The translations under genes were made by a program, and so were the position numbers. Below, piece after piece: positions 8,848 to 16,587 of a stretch of DNA of 64,000 bases. Origin of the DNA: Candidatus Heimdallarchaeota archaeon. Lineage in GTDB: Archaea > Asgardarchaeota > Heimdallarchaeia > Heimdallarchaeales > Heimdallarchaeaceae. Under the pieces are notes generated by a model that searched no databases, was not told the origin of the DNA, and saw only the letters and a program-made list of their open reading frames with translations. The stretch's first letter is position 1, and each line of letters begins with the position of its first letter. Where the stretch lies: the NCBI GenBank assembly GCA_019057815.1, contig JAHLWR010000011.1:1-64000 (forward strand), written 5' to 3'.

Positions 8848-9094
8848 GGTTTATAAGTGAGAAAGAAAGTTCATAAAATCTTAGAGAGAAAGAATAAGAA
8901 AAAAGAAGATGATTAAAATGAGTGTTACAATAACAGGAAAGAGAATAGATGGAACTGAATTTTTAAAAAAATATTTGGTATCAAGTTTAAACTATCCATA
9001 ATTAACCTTTTATCGTAATTAACCTAATAAAAGAAAGAGGTATAGAAAAGGAATACGTGATTTTCTAAAAATCATCTGAGCACGTTTTAGATTT
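8848..9094. other. Intergenic stretch without a recognisable gene
   Basis: The stretch has one 27-residue open frame on the + strand starting with ATG near 8919 and no supporting homology. A TATA-like stretch (TTTATATAC) lies just before it at about 8830-8838. The frame may be a remnant of whatever followed the duplicated kinase start. The remainder is AT-rich spacer. Confidence 0.4.
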
Positions 9095-9754
9095 TTAATA
9101 AACATTTGCTCTTTTCCTCCTTACAACAAAAATTGCGCATAAAATTAAGCCAATAACTACAAATTGGGTTGTGAATGCTAAGCTTATTTCTGGAAGTGTT
9201 TGATTTGTAAAGCTAGGATAAGTTATATTTATAGCACCAGCAATGATTTGAATAGTTGTAAGTAATTCTTCAGCTGGTTTACCTGCTCCATATTTAGAAG
9301 CAGTATTGATGGGTCTCCCGAGCGTATAATTGCCATCTGGAAGTTGAGATAATCCCGATTGATTAATATAAAACGTGATAACTTCATATTCTGTAGTTAT
9401 ACTTGGTGGATAGGTAAAATCTGTAAATAAATTCAAGCACATTGATATAGGTGACATTTCCAAGGATTGATTAACAAATGATGCATTAATACAAACTTTA
9501 GGATAACAATCTGCACACTCAACTACTGTTTGATTTTCATCATCTCTATTTAAAATCTCTACTGTTACATTGATGCCAAATAGAGTAGTATTGGGTTTGT
9601 TGCTCTCTGGACCAGTAATTACAGATATTTCTGTGATCTCTGAAATTCTCGAAGCTATAATTGGTCCATCTCCAGTAACTGATAGCACCCTAGGGAAAAT
9701 AAGTGTAGAAATTATTAATGTTATAACCAAGAATTTACTAAATTTTTTGTCCAT
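9095..9754 (-). CDS. Secreted, C-terminally anchored surface protein, unknown
   Basis: The 219-residue product starts with a signal peptide (KKFSKF, then a hydrophobic core). It has an extracellular region with several N-x-S/T sequons and three cysteines (CADCYPKVC pattern near residue 80-90 and one more near 105). It ends in a membrane helix followed by RRKRA. This topology puts about 160 residues outside the cell with a short basic cytosolic end. No family is recognised. The same anchoring plan is seen in the proteins at 21614, 32405, 55839, 59773 and 60991. Confidence 0.65.
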   Translation of the reverse strand: MDKKFSKFLVITLIISTLIFPRVLSVTGDGPIIASRISEITEISVITGPESNKPNTTLFGINVTVEILNRDDENQTVVECADCYPKVCINASFVNQSLEMSPISMCLNLFTDFTYPPSITTEYEVITFYINQSGLSQLPDGNYTLGRPINTASKYGAGKPAEELLTTIQIIAGAINITYPSFTNQTLPEISLAFTTQFVVIGLILCAIFVVRRKRANVY

Positions 9755-10002
9755 AACTTTTTTCCTCCTTATTCTATAATCTAGCAGTTAATCTTTGATT
9801 ATTTATATGAGCAACAACACATATAACTATTTAGACTACTAATCTCCTCTCCGTATACGCTTTACCACAAGCTAAGTGCATCCACATAACCGTAACCCAT
9901 CATTTTAAACTGTTACCAAGGTGTGTTTAGTTAACAACAACTTTCTCTCCACACAAAATTCTATTCAGAAAACTTAAGAAACTATTCAAAAAGAAATAAA
10001 AT

Positions 10003-10911
10003 GTGAATAATAAATTAACAATAGTTGGTCACACAGTTTTAGATGATAAGTTCTTCTACTACGAAAATCAAGTGAAGAAAATAGAGAATCAGCTAGGAGG
10101 ACCATGTGCATATGCGTCTGTAGCTTTATCCGCTTTATCAGTTGAGACGCAATGTCTCACATCTGTAGGAAAAAAATTTCCTCAAAATTACTTTGAATTA
10201 CTCTTCGAATCTAAAAATGTAGTTTTTCATTTCTTATCATCAGAAGAGACAACTCGATTTATTCACGAGATTTATCCATTGGAAAGAAAGATGAAATTAA
10301 TTTCTGAAGCAGATAAATTAGATGAGTTTGTTACATTTTTCAAGCCTACAGAAGCTTGTTTAATCTCTCCTGTCTTTCGTGAAATTTCACTTGAGGGAAT
10401 ACAATGGATAAGAAAAAACTATCGTCTTGTAGCTTTAGATATACAGGGTTTGATGAGATCTACTCAATCCGATGGTAGTATAACCATAGATTATGATAAA
10501 AAAATTCTGAAAGGAATAATTGAATTAGCTGATTTCACTAAATATTCTAAAAGAGAGGCTAGCCATTTCACAGGTAAGGATTCGTTTGTTGAAATCATGA
10601 ATGATTTACCACAGAACAATATTCAGATTGTAACAGATGGAATGGAAGGCCTATACTATTCCAATAATGGGGAATTCTTTCAATTAAGAACAACTAAGGT
10701 AGAAGAAGTAGACCCTACTGGAGCAGGTGATGTTTTAATGACAGGTTTCTTAACACGATTCATTGAAACAAGAGATTTTGAATTCTCATTATCGTATGGT
10801 ATGGCCCTAGCTGCAGAAAAAGTAACTTATAGTGGGATTAAACCACTACCAGATAAGGACTATGATGAAATTGCCAAAAACATACTGGAAACAAAAGTTG
10901 AGATTAAGTAA
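10003..10911 (+). CDS. PfkB-family carbohydrate kinase
   Basis: A ribokinase-fold kinase that transfers phosphate from ATP to a sugar or nucleoside. The protein begins with the family's first strand (LTIVGHTVLDD), has the substrate-side glycines in QLGGPCAYAS, and carries the second PfkB signature VDPTGAGDVLMTGF near residue 240, whose Asp is the catalytic base. Its length of 302 residues is typical. The substrate cannot be told from motifs. The start is GTG without a clear ribosome-binding site, so the message may be leaderless. The 5' region is duplicated at 8688. The 3' end overlaps the convergent ThiI-like gene by 8 bases. Confidence 0.88.
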   Translation: MNNKLTIVGHTVLDDKFFYYENQVKKIENQLGGPCAYASVALSALSVETQCLTSVGKKFPQNYFELLFESKNVVFHFLSSEETTRFIHEIYPLERKMKLISEADKLDEFVTFFKPTEACLISPVFREISLEGIQWIRKNYRLVALDIQGLMRSTQSDGSITIDYDKKILKGIIELADFTKYSKREASHFTGKDSFVEIMNDLPQNNIQIVTDGMEGLYYSNNGEFFQLRTTKVEEVDPTGAGDVLMTGFLTRFIETRDFEFSLSYGMALAAEKVTYSGIKPLPDKDYDEIAKNILETKVEIK

Positions 10912-11530
10912 ATTCTAGTAATTTTCTATTTTTTAAACAGTCTGTAAGAATTAATTCATAGTCAAGTTTTTCTTCTTCTATGAGAACACTTTCTATTCTT
11001 GCATTTGTTATTGGGTGCTTTGGACCTAATATATCACAAATTTCAGGTAGTGTCGATATTTCATAAGTTCCTATTTCTTTAGAAACATTGATGATTTCAT
11101 TTTTATCAAAAGTAATCAAAGGTTTTAAAACCCTGAATTCTGTTGCTTCTTCAATAGCTGATATGTTTGCTAAGGTTTGACTCGATACTTGCCCAAGGCT
11201 CTCTCCTGTGGCAATGAATTGAATATTTTCGATTTTCGCTATACTCCCAGCAAGTTTTAACATTAAACGCTTCATTAAGATAAAGAAATAGGAATGTTTT
11301 GCTGTATCAACCATCTTTTGAAGAGCATCAGCAATATCTATAACATACATTTTCTCCCATGCTAACATTTTTGATAGTTCAACACATTTGTTTATTGATT
11401 CTTCTCCCGCAAAATCCGTGCTGGACAAATGTAACGGAATGATAGAATAACCTTTCTTCTGAAGTAAATATCCAGCAACAGCGCTATCGAACCCACCACT
11501 TAGGAGTAGAATCACACAGGGATTTTTCAT
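10904..11530 (-). CDS. Stand-alone ThiI-type PP-loop ATPase
   Basis: This matches the catalytic domain of ThiI, the adenylating enzyme of 4-thiouridine formation at tRNA position 8. It has the PP-loop SGGFDS at residues 11-16 and the family signature GESLGQVSSQTLANI in the second half. The length of 208 residues is only the PP-loop domain: the N-terminal ferredoxin-like and THUMP domains of full ThiI are absent, as is a rhodanese domain. Either tRNA recognition is supplied by another protein or the enzyme thiolates a different substrate. It is monocistronic, with the GNAT gene divergent and only about 80 bases away. Confidence 0.82.
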   Translation of the reverse strand: MKNPCVILLLSGGFDSAVAGYLLQKKGYSIIPLHLSSTDFAGEESINKCVELSKMLAWEKMYVIDIADALQKMVDTAKHSYFFILMKRLMLKLAGSIAKIENIQFIATGESLGQVSSQTLANISAIEEATEFRVLKPLITFDKNEIINVSKEIGTYEISTLPEICDILGPKHPITNARIESVLIEEEKLDYELILTDCLKNRKLLEFT

Positions 11531-11609
11531 TACTCCACCTTTTATTCAAGTGTTATTAAGCTTTGTTTTTGAAAAAAATTCATTAACACTATCGTATAAT
11601 ACAGTTGTG

Positions 11610-12065
11610 ATGAAGATTATTGAGTTTAAAATTGATATGTATGAAGAAGTTTACATACTCTGGAAAAAAACTGAACTAAGTTTAGTATCCTCAGATACAA
11701 AAGAAGAAGTTGAAAGAATCGTTAAACTTCATCCAGAGCTGTTTTTAGTAGGGATAAAAGGACAAAAAATCTTAGCGGTCGTTATTGGTGCTTTTGATGG
11801 ACGAAGAGGATATGTTCATCACTTATCTGTTGACCCAAACTATCAAAAACAAGGTCTTGGCAAAATAATGATGGAAGAACTTCACTCAAGATTCAAGAAA
11901 ATGAAAGTTCATAAAGTTCATCTTTTTGTGGAAGCAGAAAATATGGGTGTTATTGATTTTTATAAAAAAATTGGATGGCTTATTCGATCTGATTTAGTTA
12001 TGATGAGCTATGTCCCAGATACTAAACTCTATAAAGTAAAGAAATTCAAAAAACTAGAAAAGTGA
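11610..12065 (+). CDS. GNAT-family N-acetyltransferase (YpeA-like)
   Basis: A small acetyl-CoA-dependent acetyltransferase. Conserved parts are VVIGAFDGRRGYVHHLSV, then PNYQKQGLGKIMM (the acetyl-CoA pyrophosphate loop Q-x-x-G-x-G), and the final NMGVIDFYKKIGW motif. The FDGRRG segment is typical of the YpeA branch. I prefer the ATG at 11610 to the longer frame from 11550 because the extra 20 residues do not look conserved and a TATA-like ATAAT lies just upstream of 11610. The substrate is unknown. Confidence 0.85.
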   Translation: MKIIEFKIDMYEEVYILWKKTELSLVSSDTKEEVERIVKLHPELFLVGIKGQKILAVVIGAFDGRRGYVHHLSVDPNYQKQGLGKIMMEELHSRFKKMKVHKVHLFVEAENMGVIDFYKKIGWLIRSDLVMMSYVPDTKLYKVKKFKKLEK

Positions 12066-12103
12066 TCAAATACTGACTTTCTAAATTTAGTTAATGTTAG
12101 ATA

Positions 12104-12874
12104 TCAGACAGGAGCTATCTCAATGTTCAATAAATCTAACAAATCACCCATTTCTTTAACTTCGTCGATAGTGATAATCCTTAATGCACTTCTAAATCTA
12201 CTTGAATTGAATTCAGAGGCAATTTTATAAATCTCTCTTCTTCTCCAAATATCCAGTGATGGGTTATAGAACAGGATATTCATTTTATTCTTTATAAAAT
12301 CACATATAAAATATATATCTGCATATTCTATTTTCTTTCCAATAAGTTCTTTCATAGTTCCATCAGGATTTACAGTGAAAATTCTTGGGATATTACCTTG
12401 TAACATATCAACCATTTTAGTTAAAACCTTCTTGATTGAAACCGCGTTAATTTTATCTTCTTTGTTTAACCCTCTAGCTACCATCGCGAAATAGGGTTCT
12501 ATCAAACCATAACTGTCTAAAACTTCTCTTACTGCAGAACCTTCAAATATTAGATATGCAACACACAGTCTATATCCAGCTTCTTGGATTCTTTCATCTG
12601 TTGAACTTGTTATTTCTGTTTCAAAAGGTATAGCTATAGCTTTTAAATTCTCCATCTCAGGTACAGGAATTGGACCTAACATTTTAGGGTTTTTAGAACC
12701 ATCAACACGACCTTTTGCATCTTGGTTCATCTCTACCAAAGTCATTCCACTCATGACTAATGTTAGAGCTTTAGCTTCATCTATTGTCGAATTATTAAAT
12801 AATATTTCTGGACCGTAATCCTTGAACATGCTGAAAATCATTTTCGGTTCTTTTGAAATATTGGGATTTATCAT
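12104..12874 (-). CDS. Longin-like sensor protein of the GTPase operon
   Basis: This 256-residue protein is the third gene of the GTPase operon, 3 bases after the second GTPase. The N-terminal 120 residues follow the pattern of archaeal longin-like proteins: a first strand with DYGPEILFNNS, a helix, then GPIPVPE and a strand AIAIPFET. The C-terminal part has helix-rich, winged-helix-like features (LTKMVDMLQG, then IDEVKEMGDLLDLL). Longin and roadblock proteins commonly regulate small GTPases, so a GEF- or GAP-like or scaffold role is plausible. That role is inferred from context; only the fold resemblance and gene order are seen. Confidence 0.6.
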   Translation of the reverse strand: MINPNISKEPKMIFSMFKDYGPEILFNNSTIDEAKALTLVMSGMTLVEMNQDAKGRVDGSKNPKMLGPIPVPEMENLKAIAIPFETEITSSTDERIQEAGYRLCVAYLIFEGSAVREVLDSYGLIEPYFAMVARGLNKEDKINAVSIKKVLTKMVDMLQGNIPRIFTVNPDGTMKELIGKKIEYADIYFICDFIKNKMNILFYNPSLDIWRRREIYKIASEFNSSRFRSALRIITIDEVKEMGDLLDLLNIEIAPV

Positions 12875-12877
12875 TTT

Positions 12878-13885
12878 CTATTTCTCCTCATAACTTTCAC
12901 TATCAGTAATTGGTTGTTGATCCAATAATAAAGCTATTTCTGGTATTTTACTTAATATCTGGAATTTCAATTGTTTTGGCATCTCTTTAGTTGGATCTCT
13001 TTTCTTTTCTTCAATAAAAGCTTCTAATATTTCTTCTGCAAGAGATTGGGCTTTAGATTCACTATCATTTCTCTCTACAAAGAGAACTACACTATAACCG
13101 GATAATTTTCTAATTATAAGTTTAAATGCACCTAGTTTTATTACATCCATAACAGAAGAAGATTCGAAGATTGTTGAAGCCATGATATTTAGTGCACTGA
13201 TTAAACCACCTAATAATGTACTATCATGTTCTTCAATAGAAGTATCAAATGTATAATCAAAAACAGGAACACCGCCTTCTTGTAGAACAATTACTCGTTT
13301 TGGAGTAACTTCTTCCCTTAAGGGAGTTCGACCAGTTATCCTTGAAATCATCCAGTCAAAAGCTGTATAGAAGTTTTCTCCTGTTAAAACACTAACTGGA
13401 TATATGGAAACAGAGCGGTTTATATCCTCCATTATGACCTGAAACGCGGGATCCTGTAATAAATCAGGAAATGATACTGCGTCAGGCAAGTCAATTTTAT
13501 TCGCTAGAAACAAGATTGGCGTTGATTGAGGAATTTTATCCAACAGACTAAAAATATATTCAAAAGATAATTCGATATGACGTTGAGATTGTATATCCAA
13601 AACGAAAACTACACCATCTATTTCTCTTAAAATATCTTGAAAATAGGGACTCTCACGAGTTGTTTCTTCATCAGCTTCTAACACCGAAATAATAGATTTC
13701 CCGTAAGCAACATTGAGATAACAGGTTAATTGGGGAGGATTATCCTCATCTACAGTTCCATAGATTAAACGATTAACAACAGTTGACTTCCCTGTTTTCT
13801 CTAACCCTAATATAGCTACTTGAGCAATTCTATCCTCTTTAGACTTAATCAACTTATCTCGGATAAATGAAAGATAACTGCTCAA
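12878..13885 (-). CDS. Arf-like small GTPase fused to a longin/roadblock-like domain, lacking DxxG
   Basis: Residues 20-190 are a Ras-superfamily GTPase with a P-loop GLEKTGKS (27-34) and base-recognition motif NKID (129-132). The switch II motif DxxG expected before residue 75 is replaced by LEADEETTRESP, so hydrolysis may be lost or unusual. Residues 205-320 form a longin/roadblock-like domain beginning VIVLQEGGVPVFDY, with the LLGGLISALNIMAS segment often seen in Asgard GTPase-linked sensors. The start codon overlaps the stop of the upstream GTPase by 4 bases (translational coupling). A pair of one active and one altered GTPase recalls heterodimeric GTPases, which is inference. Confidence 0.82.
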   Translation of the reverse strand: MSSYLSFIRDKLIKSKEDRIAQVAILGLEKTGKSTVVNRLIYGTVDEDNPPQLTCYLNVAYGKSIISVLEADEETTRESPYFQDILREIDGVVFVLDIQSQRHIELSFEYIFSLLDKIPQSTPILFLANKIDLPDAVSFPDLLQDPAFQVIMEDINRSVSIYPVSVLTGENFYTAFDWMISRITGRTPLREEVTPKRVIVLQEGGVPVFDYTFDTSIEEHDSTLLGGLISALNIMASTIFESSSVMDVIKLGAFKLIIRKLSGYSVVLFVERNDSESKAQSLAEEILEAFIEEKKRDPTKEMPKQLKFQILSKIPEIALLLDQQPITDSESYEEK

Positions 13886-14898
13886 CCACTGTAACCTCCT
13901 TCTACTTCTAGAGGAAACTTACTAAGAAAAACTTTTTCCAAATCTTGATCTACTTCTAGGGGGTTTCTACTAAGATACTCCAAAATACGTATTTGTATTT
14001 GTTGAGCTCGTGTTACAGGATCTATTGGATCAATCATTACAGAGAGACAATAAGCTCCTCTTTTTACATGACTAACATGTTTTTTGTAGAGGCCTTCAAG
14101 TTTTACTGATTGAATGCTATCTTTTGCTTCTATTGCAAAAAGTTTTGTCAGTTCTTTTAATTTTTTATAGTCATTTGCGATTATCGCTTGCGCGTTAGGA
14201 TTGCCAAAAATTGCTTCAGAAACAATTTTTCCTTCAATATCAGATAAAACAGATGCACCTATATTTACTTTCCATTGGGTAGATCCACAAAGAACATTAA
14301 CCATCCAATCCCAAGCTTCATAGACACCTTGTCCTGTGAGTGCAGAGATTTTCTTCACATTAAATGGACGAAGATTTCTAAGGAATTTATCTAATTCAAA
14401 CTCCATATTTATTTCAGATAGATCTTTAGAATCAGACAGATCACCTTTATTAGCTAAGAATAAAACAGGGCTACTTGGTTTTGCAAAATTTATGTAATGC
14501 CAAAATGTTTGTTTTGATTCTTGAAAACGAGCAATATCAGCAGAATCAACAAGATACATAACACCATCTGCTCTCTCAATGAACTTCTTCCAAAGACTTA
14601 ATCTAAAAGGTTGGTGACCACCTAAATCAAAACAAGTAAAATTCAAATCTCTATACTGGTAGGATTCGATATTTACACCGTAAGTAGGTCTAACAACTAT
14701 GTCATCTTTTTTTAGTAGTTTTTTAACAAGTGACGTTTTGCCTGCTCTCTCTAAACCCAGTAGTGCTATACTAAACTTTGTTCTCCCAACTTCTGGATTA
14801 TAAGATTCATCACGTTTAGGTGATGGCCCTCTACTATCCAGTTTTTCTCTTTTTTTCTTTTCTTGTAGGATTCGCTTTCGAAATTCGTAGAAGGACAT
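13882..14898 (-). CDS. Arf-like small GTPase fused to a C-terminal sensor domain
   Basis: The first gene of a three-gene operon. The GTPase domain is complete: P-loop GLERAGKTS (48-56), switch I Thr in RPTYGVN, DLGGH (91-95) in switch II, NKGD (150-153) and SALTGQG near 180. The Arf-like WDxGGq-type context and the absence of a prenylation motif place it near the Arf/SRbeta group. About 120 residues after position 210 form a roadblock/longin-like module (GASVLSDIEGK, then KLEGLYKK and LSVMID). The N-terminal 40 residues are basic and may contact membranes. Known eukaryotic Arf and Rag proteins use separate longin/roadblock partners, but here they are fused. Confidence 0.85.
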   Translation of the reverse strand: MSFYEFRKRILQEKKKREKLDSRGPSPKRDESYNPEVGRTKFSIALLGLERAGKTSLVKKLLKKDDIVVRPTYGVNIESYQYRDLNFTCFDLGGHQPFRLSLWKKFIERADGVMYLVDSADIARFQESKQTFWHYINFAKPSSPVLFLANKGDLSDSKDLSEINMEFELDKFLRNLRPFNVKKISALTGQGVYEAWDWMVNVLCGSTQWKVNIGASVLSDIEGKIVSEAIFGNPNAQAIIANDYKKLKELTKLFAIEAKDSIQSVKLEGLYKKHVSHVKRGAYCLSVMIDPIDPVTRAQQIQIRILEYLSRNPLEVDQDLEKVFLSKFPLEVEGGYSG

Positions 14899-14997
14899 TG
14901 ATTCACCTTGTTAGTTTATTGGGTTCATCTCTTTAATTAGGTAATTATGAACTAATACTAGTTATATTAACTGTAAGTATTTTAACGTTTTCGCTAG

Positions 14998-15015
14998 TCT
15001 CTTCTTCGCAAGAGA
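14998..15015. repeat. Short inverted repeat upstream of the GTPase operon
   Basis: Arms TCTCTT and AAGAGA enclose a 6-base loop. The repeat lies between the end of uppP and the GTPase operon, both on the reverse strand, and just downstream of a TATA-like TTTTATATAC on that strand (about 15040-15049). It could be a transcript hairpin or an operator. Confidence 0.4.
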
Positions 15016-15077
15016 GTATTAAAAAATACATAATCAGCGTATATAAAAGTTGAGTTAGTTTATCCAAATAGTGGTTT

Positions 15078-15896
15078 TCAATATTCTCTAACTAAATACA
15101 AAGCAATTGTCAAAATACCTAGAAGAAGGCATATCAAAGCAAAGTTATATTTTTTAGCTACATACAAGAAAAATTCTATTGTTATATAACCTACTATCGC
15201 TGCTACAAGCACAGCGAGTAAAAGCTGCCACCACTCAACAGGTATAATGGAATCACCATCAATCAATGTTTTTAGCAAAGTAAGTAAAAATCCTCCCAAG
15301 ACAGCTGGAATACTCATCAGAAAACTACCTTTTATAGCATCCTTTTTTTCAACAGACATCAAAAGGAGACCACTCATCGTTATTCCAGATCTACTAATCC
15401 CAGGAATAATCGAAAATCCTTGAAGCAACCCACTTGCAACCATCTTTTTCTTACTCATCTCATCTATTTTATTTCCTTCACTAATCTTTTTTCTAGAAAT
15501 ATACAAAAAGACAGCTGTAATTAGCAACGCTATCCCTATCACAAGCATAACATATTCTCCAATTGCGGGAGAATCAATGAAATAATCAACTAAGAAGTAA
15601 CATGGAACACCGATAATGATCGTCCCAATTGTACTTAAAACTAAAAACAATCTCCATTTGATTATCTCTTCATCTTTAATTTTGGGATTAACATAAATCC
15701 ACAATTCTTTACGATATTTCACAATAACTGCAATTAACGTCCCTAGATGTAACCATAATGAAATAGTAAAAGCAACATCTGCTTCTAACTTAAGGAATTC
15801 AGTTAATAAAGAAACAGTTTGACCACTAGAACTAACAGGTAACCATTCCAACATCCCTTGTAATACAGCAAAGGCAAGAATTATCCATAGAAGCAT
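15078..15896 (-). CDS. uppP: Undecaprenyl-diphosphatase family membrane phosphatase (UppP/BacA)
   Basis: An integral membrane enzyme that dephosphorylates polyprenyl diphosphate carriers. In archaea the substrate would be a dolichyl-type lipid carrier for glycosylation. The 272-residue protein has about eight membrane helices and both family motifs: LQGMLEWLPVSSSGQ near the N-terminus and PGISRSGITMS in the middle. The His that usually follows SSSG is Gln here. This might alter catalysis, although the Glu and the Arg/Ser motif are kept. The gene is single, with the GTPase operon downstream on the same strand. Confidence 0.9.
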   Translation of the reverse strand: MLLWIILAFAVLQGMLEWLPVSSSGQTVSLLTEFLKLEADVAFTISLWLHLGTLIAVIVKYRKELWIYVNPKIKDEEIIKWRLFLVLSTIGTIIIGVPCYFLVDYFIDSPAIGEYVMLVIGIALLITAVFLYISRKKISEGNKIDEMSKKKMVASGLLQGFSIIPGISRSGITMSGLLLMSVEKKDAIKGSFLMSIPAVLGGFLLTLLKTLIDGDSIIPVEWWQLLLAVLVAAIVGYITIEFFLYVAKKYNFALICLLLGILTIALYLVREY

Positions 15897-16096
15897 ACAT
15901 CACCACTAATAATGTAGGATATTAAAAATTTGTTAATAAAAGAAAAAAAATCATTCTTTAATTTTATCAAAAACGTCGTCAGAAGTCGTCTTCTTTTAAA
16001 TGTAAGATGAACGACAACATGTCCATCCTTTTTCTTTCGATAACACAAAAAGGTAAAAACTTATTATATATGTAATTGTGTGACTCACCCTTGAAG

Positions 16097-16155
16097 AATA
16101 GCGGTTATCTAATCGTTCACTCTGAAGCCACTTCCTTTAGGTAAGGGAGTGATCA
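16097..16155 (+). mobile_element. Relic 3' end of a TnpB (IS200/IS605-type) element
   Basis: The frame 16097-16144 encodes NSGYLIVHSEATSFR and a stop, which matches the tail of the intact TnpB at 41861 (SGQVFSMNQETPTFR plus two residues). It is followed by a hairpin with 9-bp arms (16130-16152, CACTTCCTT and AAGGGAGTG, one G-T pair). That is the same place and CCTTTAGG-AAGG core as in the intact right end. Both elements then run into TCATTCTT. The rest of the element is gone. Confidence 0.7.
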
Positions 16156-16587
16156 TTCTTGCTGAATCCTCCATCTGATATAATGTTCCAATTTTTCCCC
16201 TGATTTTACAATTTCTTCGTCTTCTTCTATTTGTTCTACTATATTTTCTGTTTCGATTTTCAGAATCCATCCTTCACCATAAGGATCTGAGTTGATTAAG
16301 GAAGGATTTGTTGATAGTTTGTCATTTTTCAAGATAATTTTCCCTGCTATTGGAGCTTTAATTTGGCCTATCCACTTACCACTCTCATATGTACCCACAA
16401 TCTGATTTTTCTTAACTCTCTTTCCAATAGGCATTATCCTAACAAATTCTATTTCTCCTGCATTCTTTGATACATATTCATCGACACCGATTTTTAATAT
16501 ATTATCTAAAACTTCTATCCAAATATGACCTGGTTCCCTTAACATATAGTACAAATTATCAGGAAAATAATAATCTTTTATCTTCAT
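16153..16587 (-). CDS. GcvH-like lipoyl-carrier protein
   Basis: The 144-residue protein follows the glycine-cleavage H protein layout: GHIWIEVLDNILKIGVDEY, then EIEFVRIMPIGKRV, the lipoylation hairpin TYESGKWIGQI with Lys71 in the ESVKA position, IKAPIAGKI, and NSDPYGEGWILKIE. It ends in an acidic region. It is the last gene of an operon with a GlcD-like flavoprotein and a CCG-domain Fe-S protein, and its start overlaps the preceding stop by 4 bases. No other glycine-cleavage genes are nearby. A role as lipoamide electron carrier for that oxidoreductase is therefore inferred. The stop codon lies at the edge of the TnpB relic. Confidence 0.8.
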   Translation of the reverse strand: MKIKDYYFPDNLYYMLREPGHIWIEVLDNILKIGVDEYVSKNAGEIEFVRIMPIGKRVKKNQIVGTYESGKWIGQIKAPIAGKIILKNDKLSTNPSLINSDPYGEGWILKIETENIVEQIEEDEEIVKSGEKLEHYIRWRIQQE

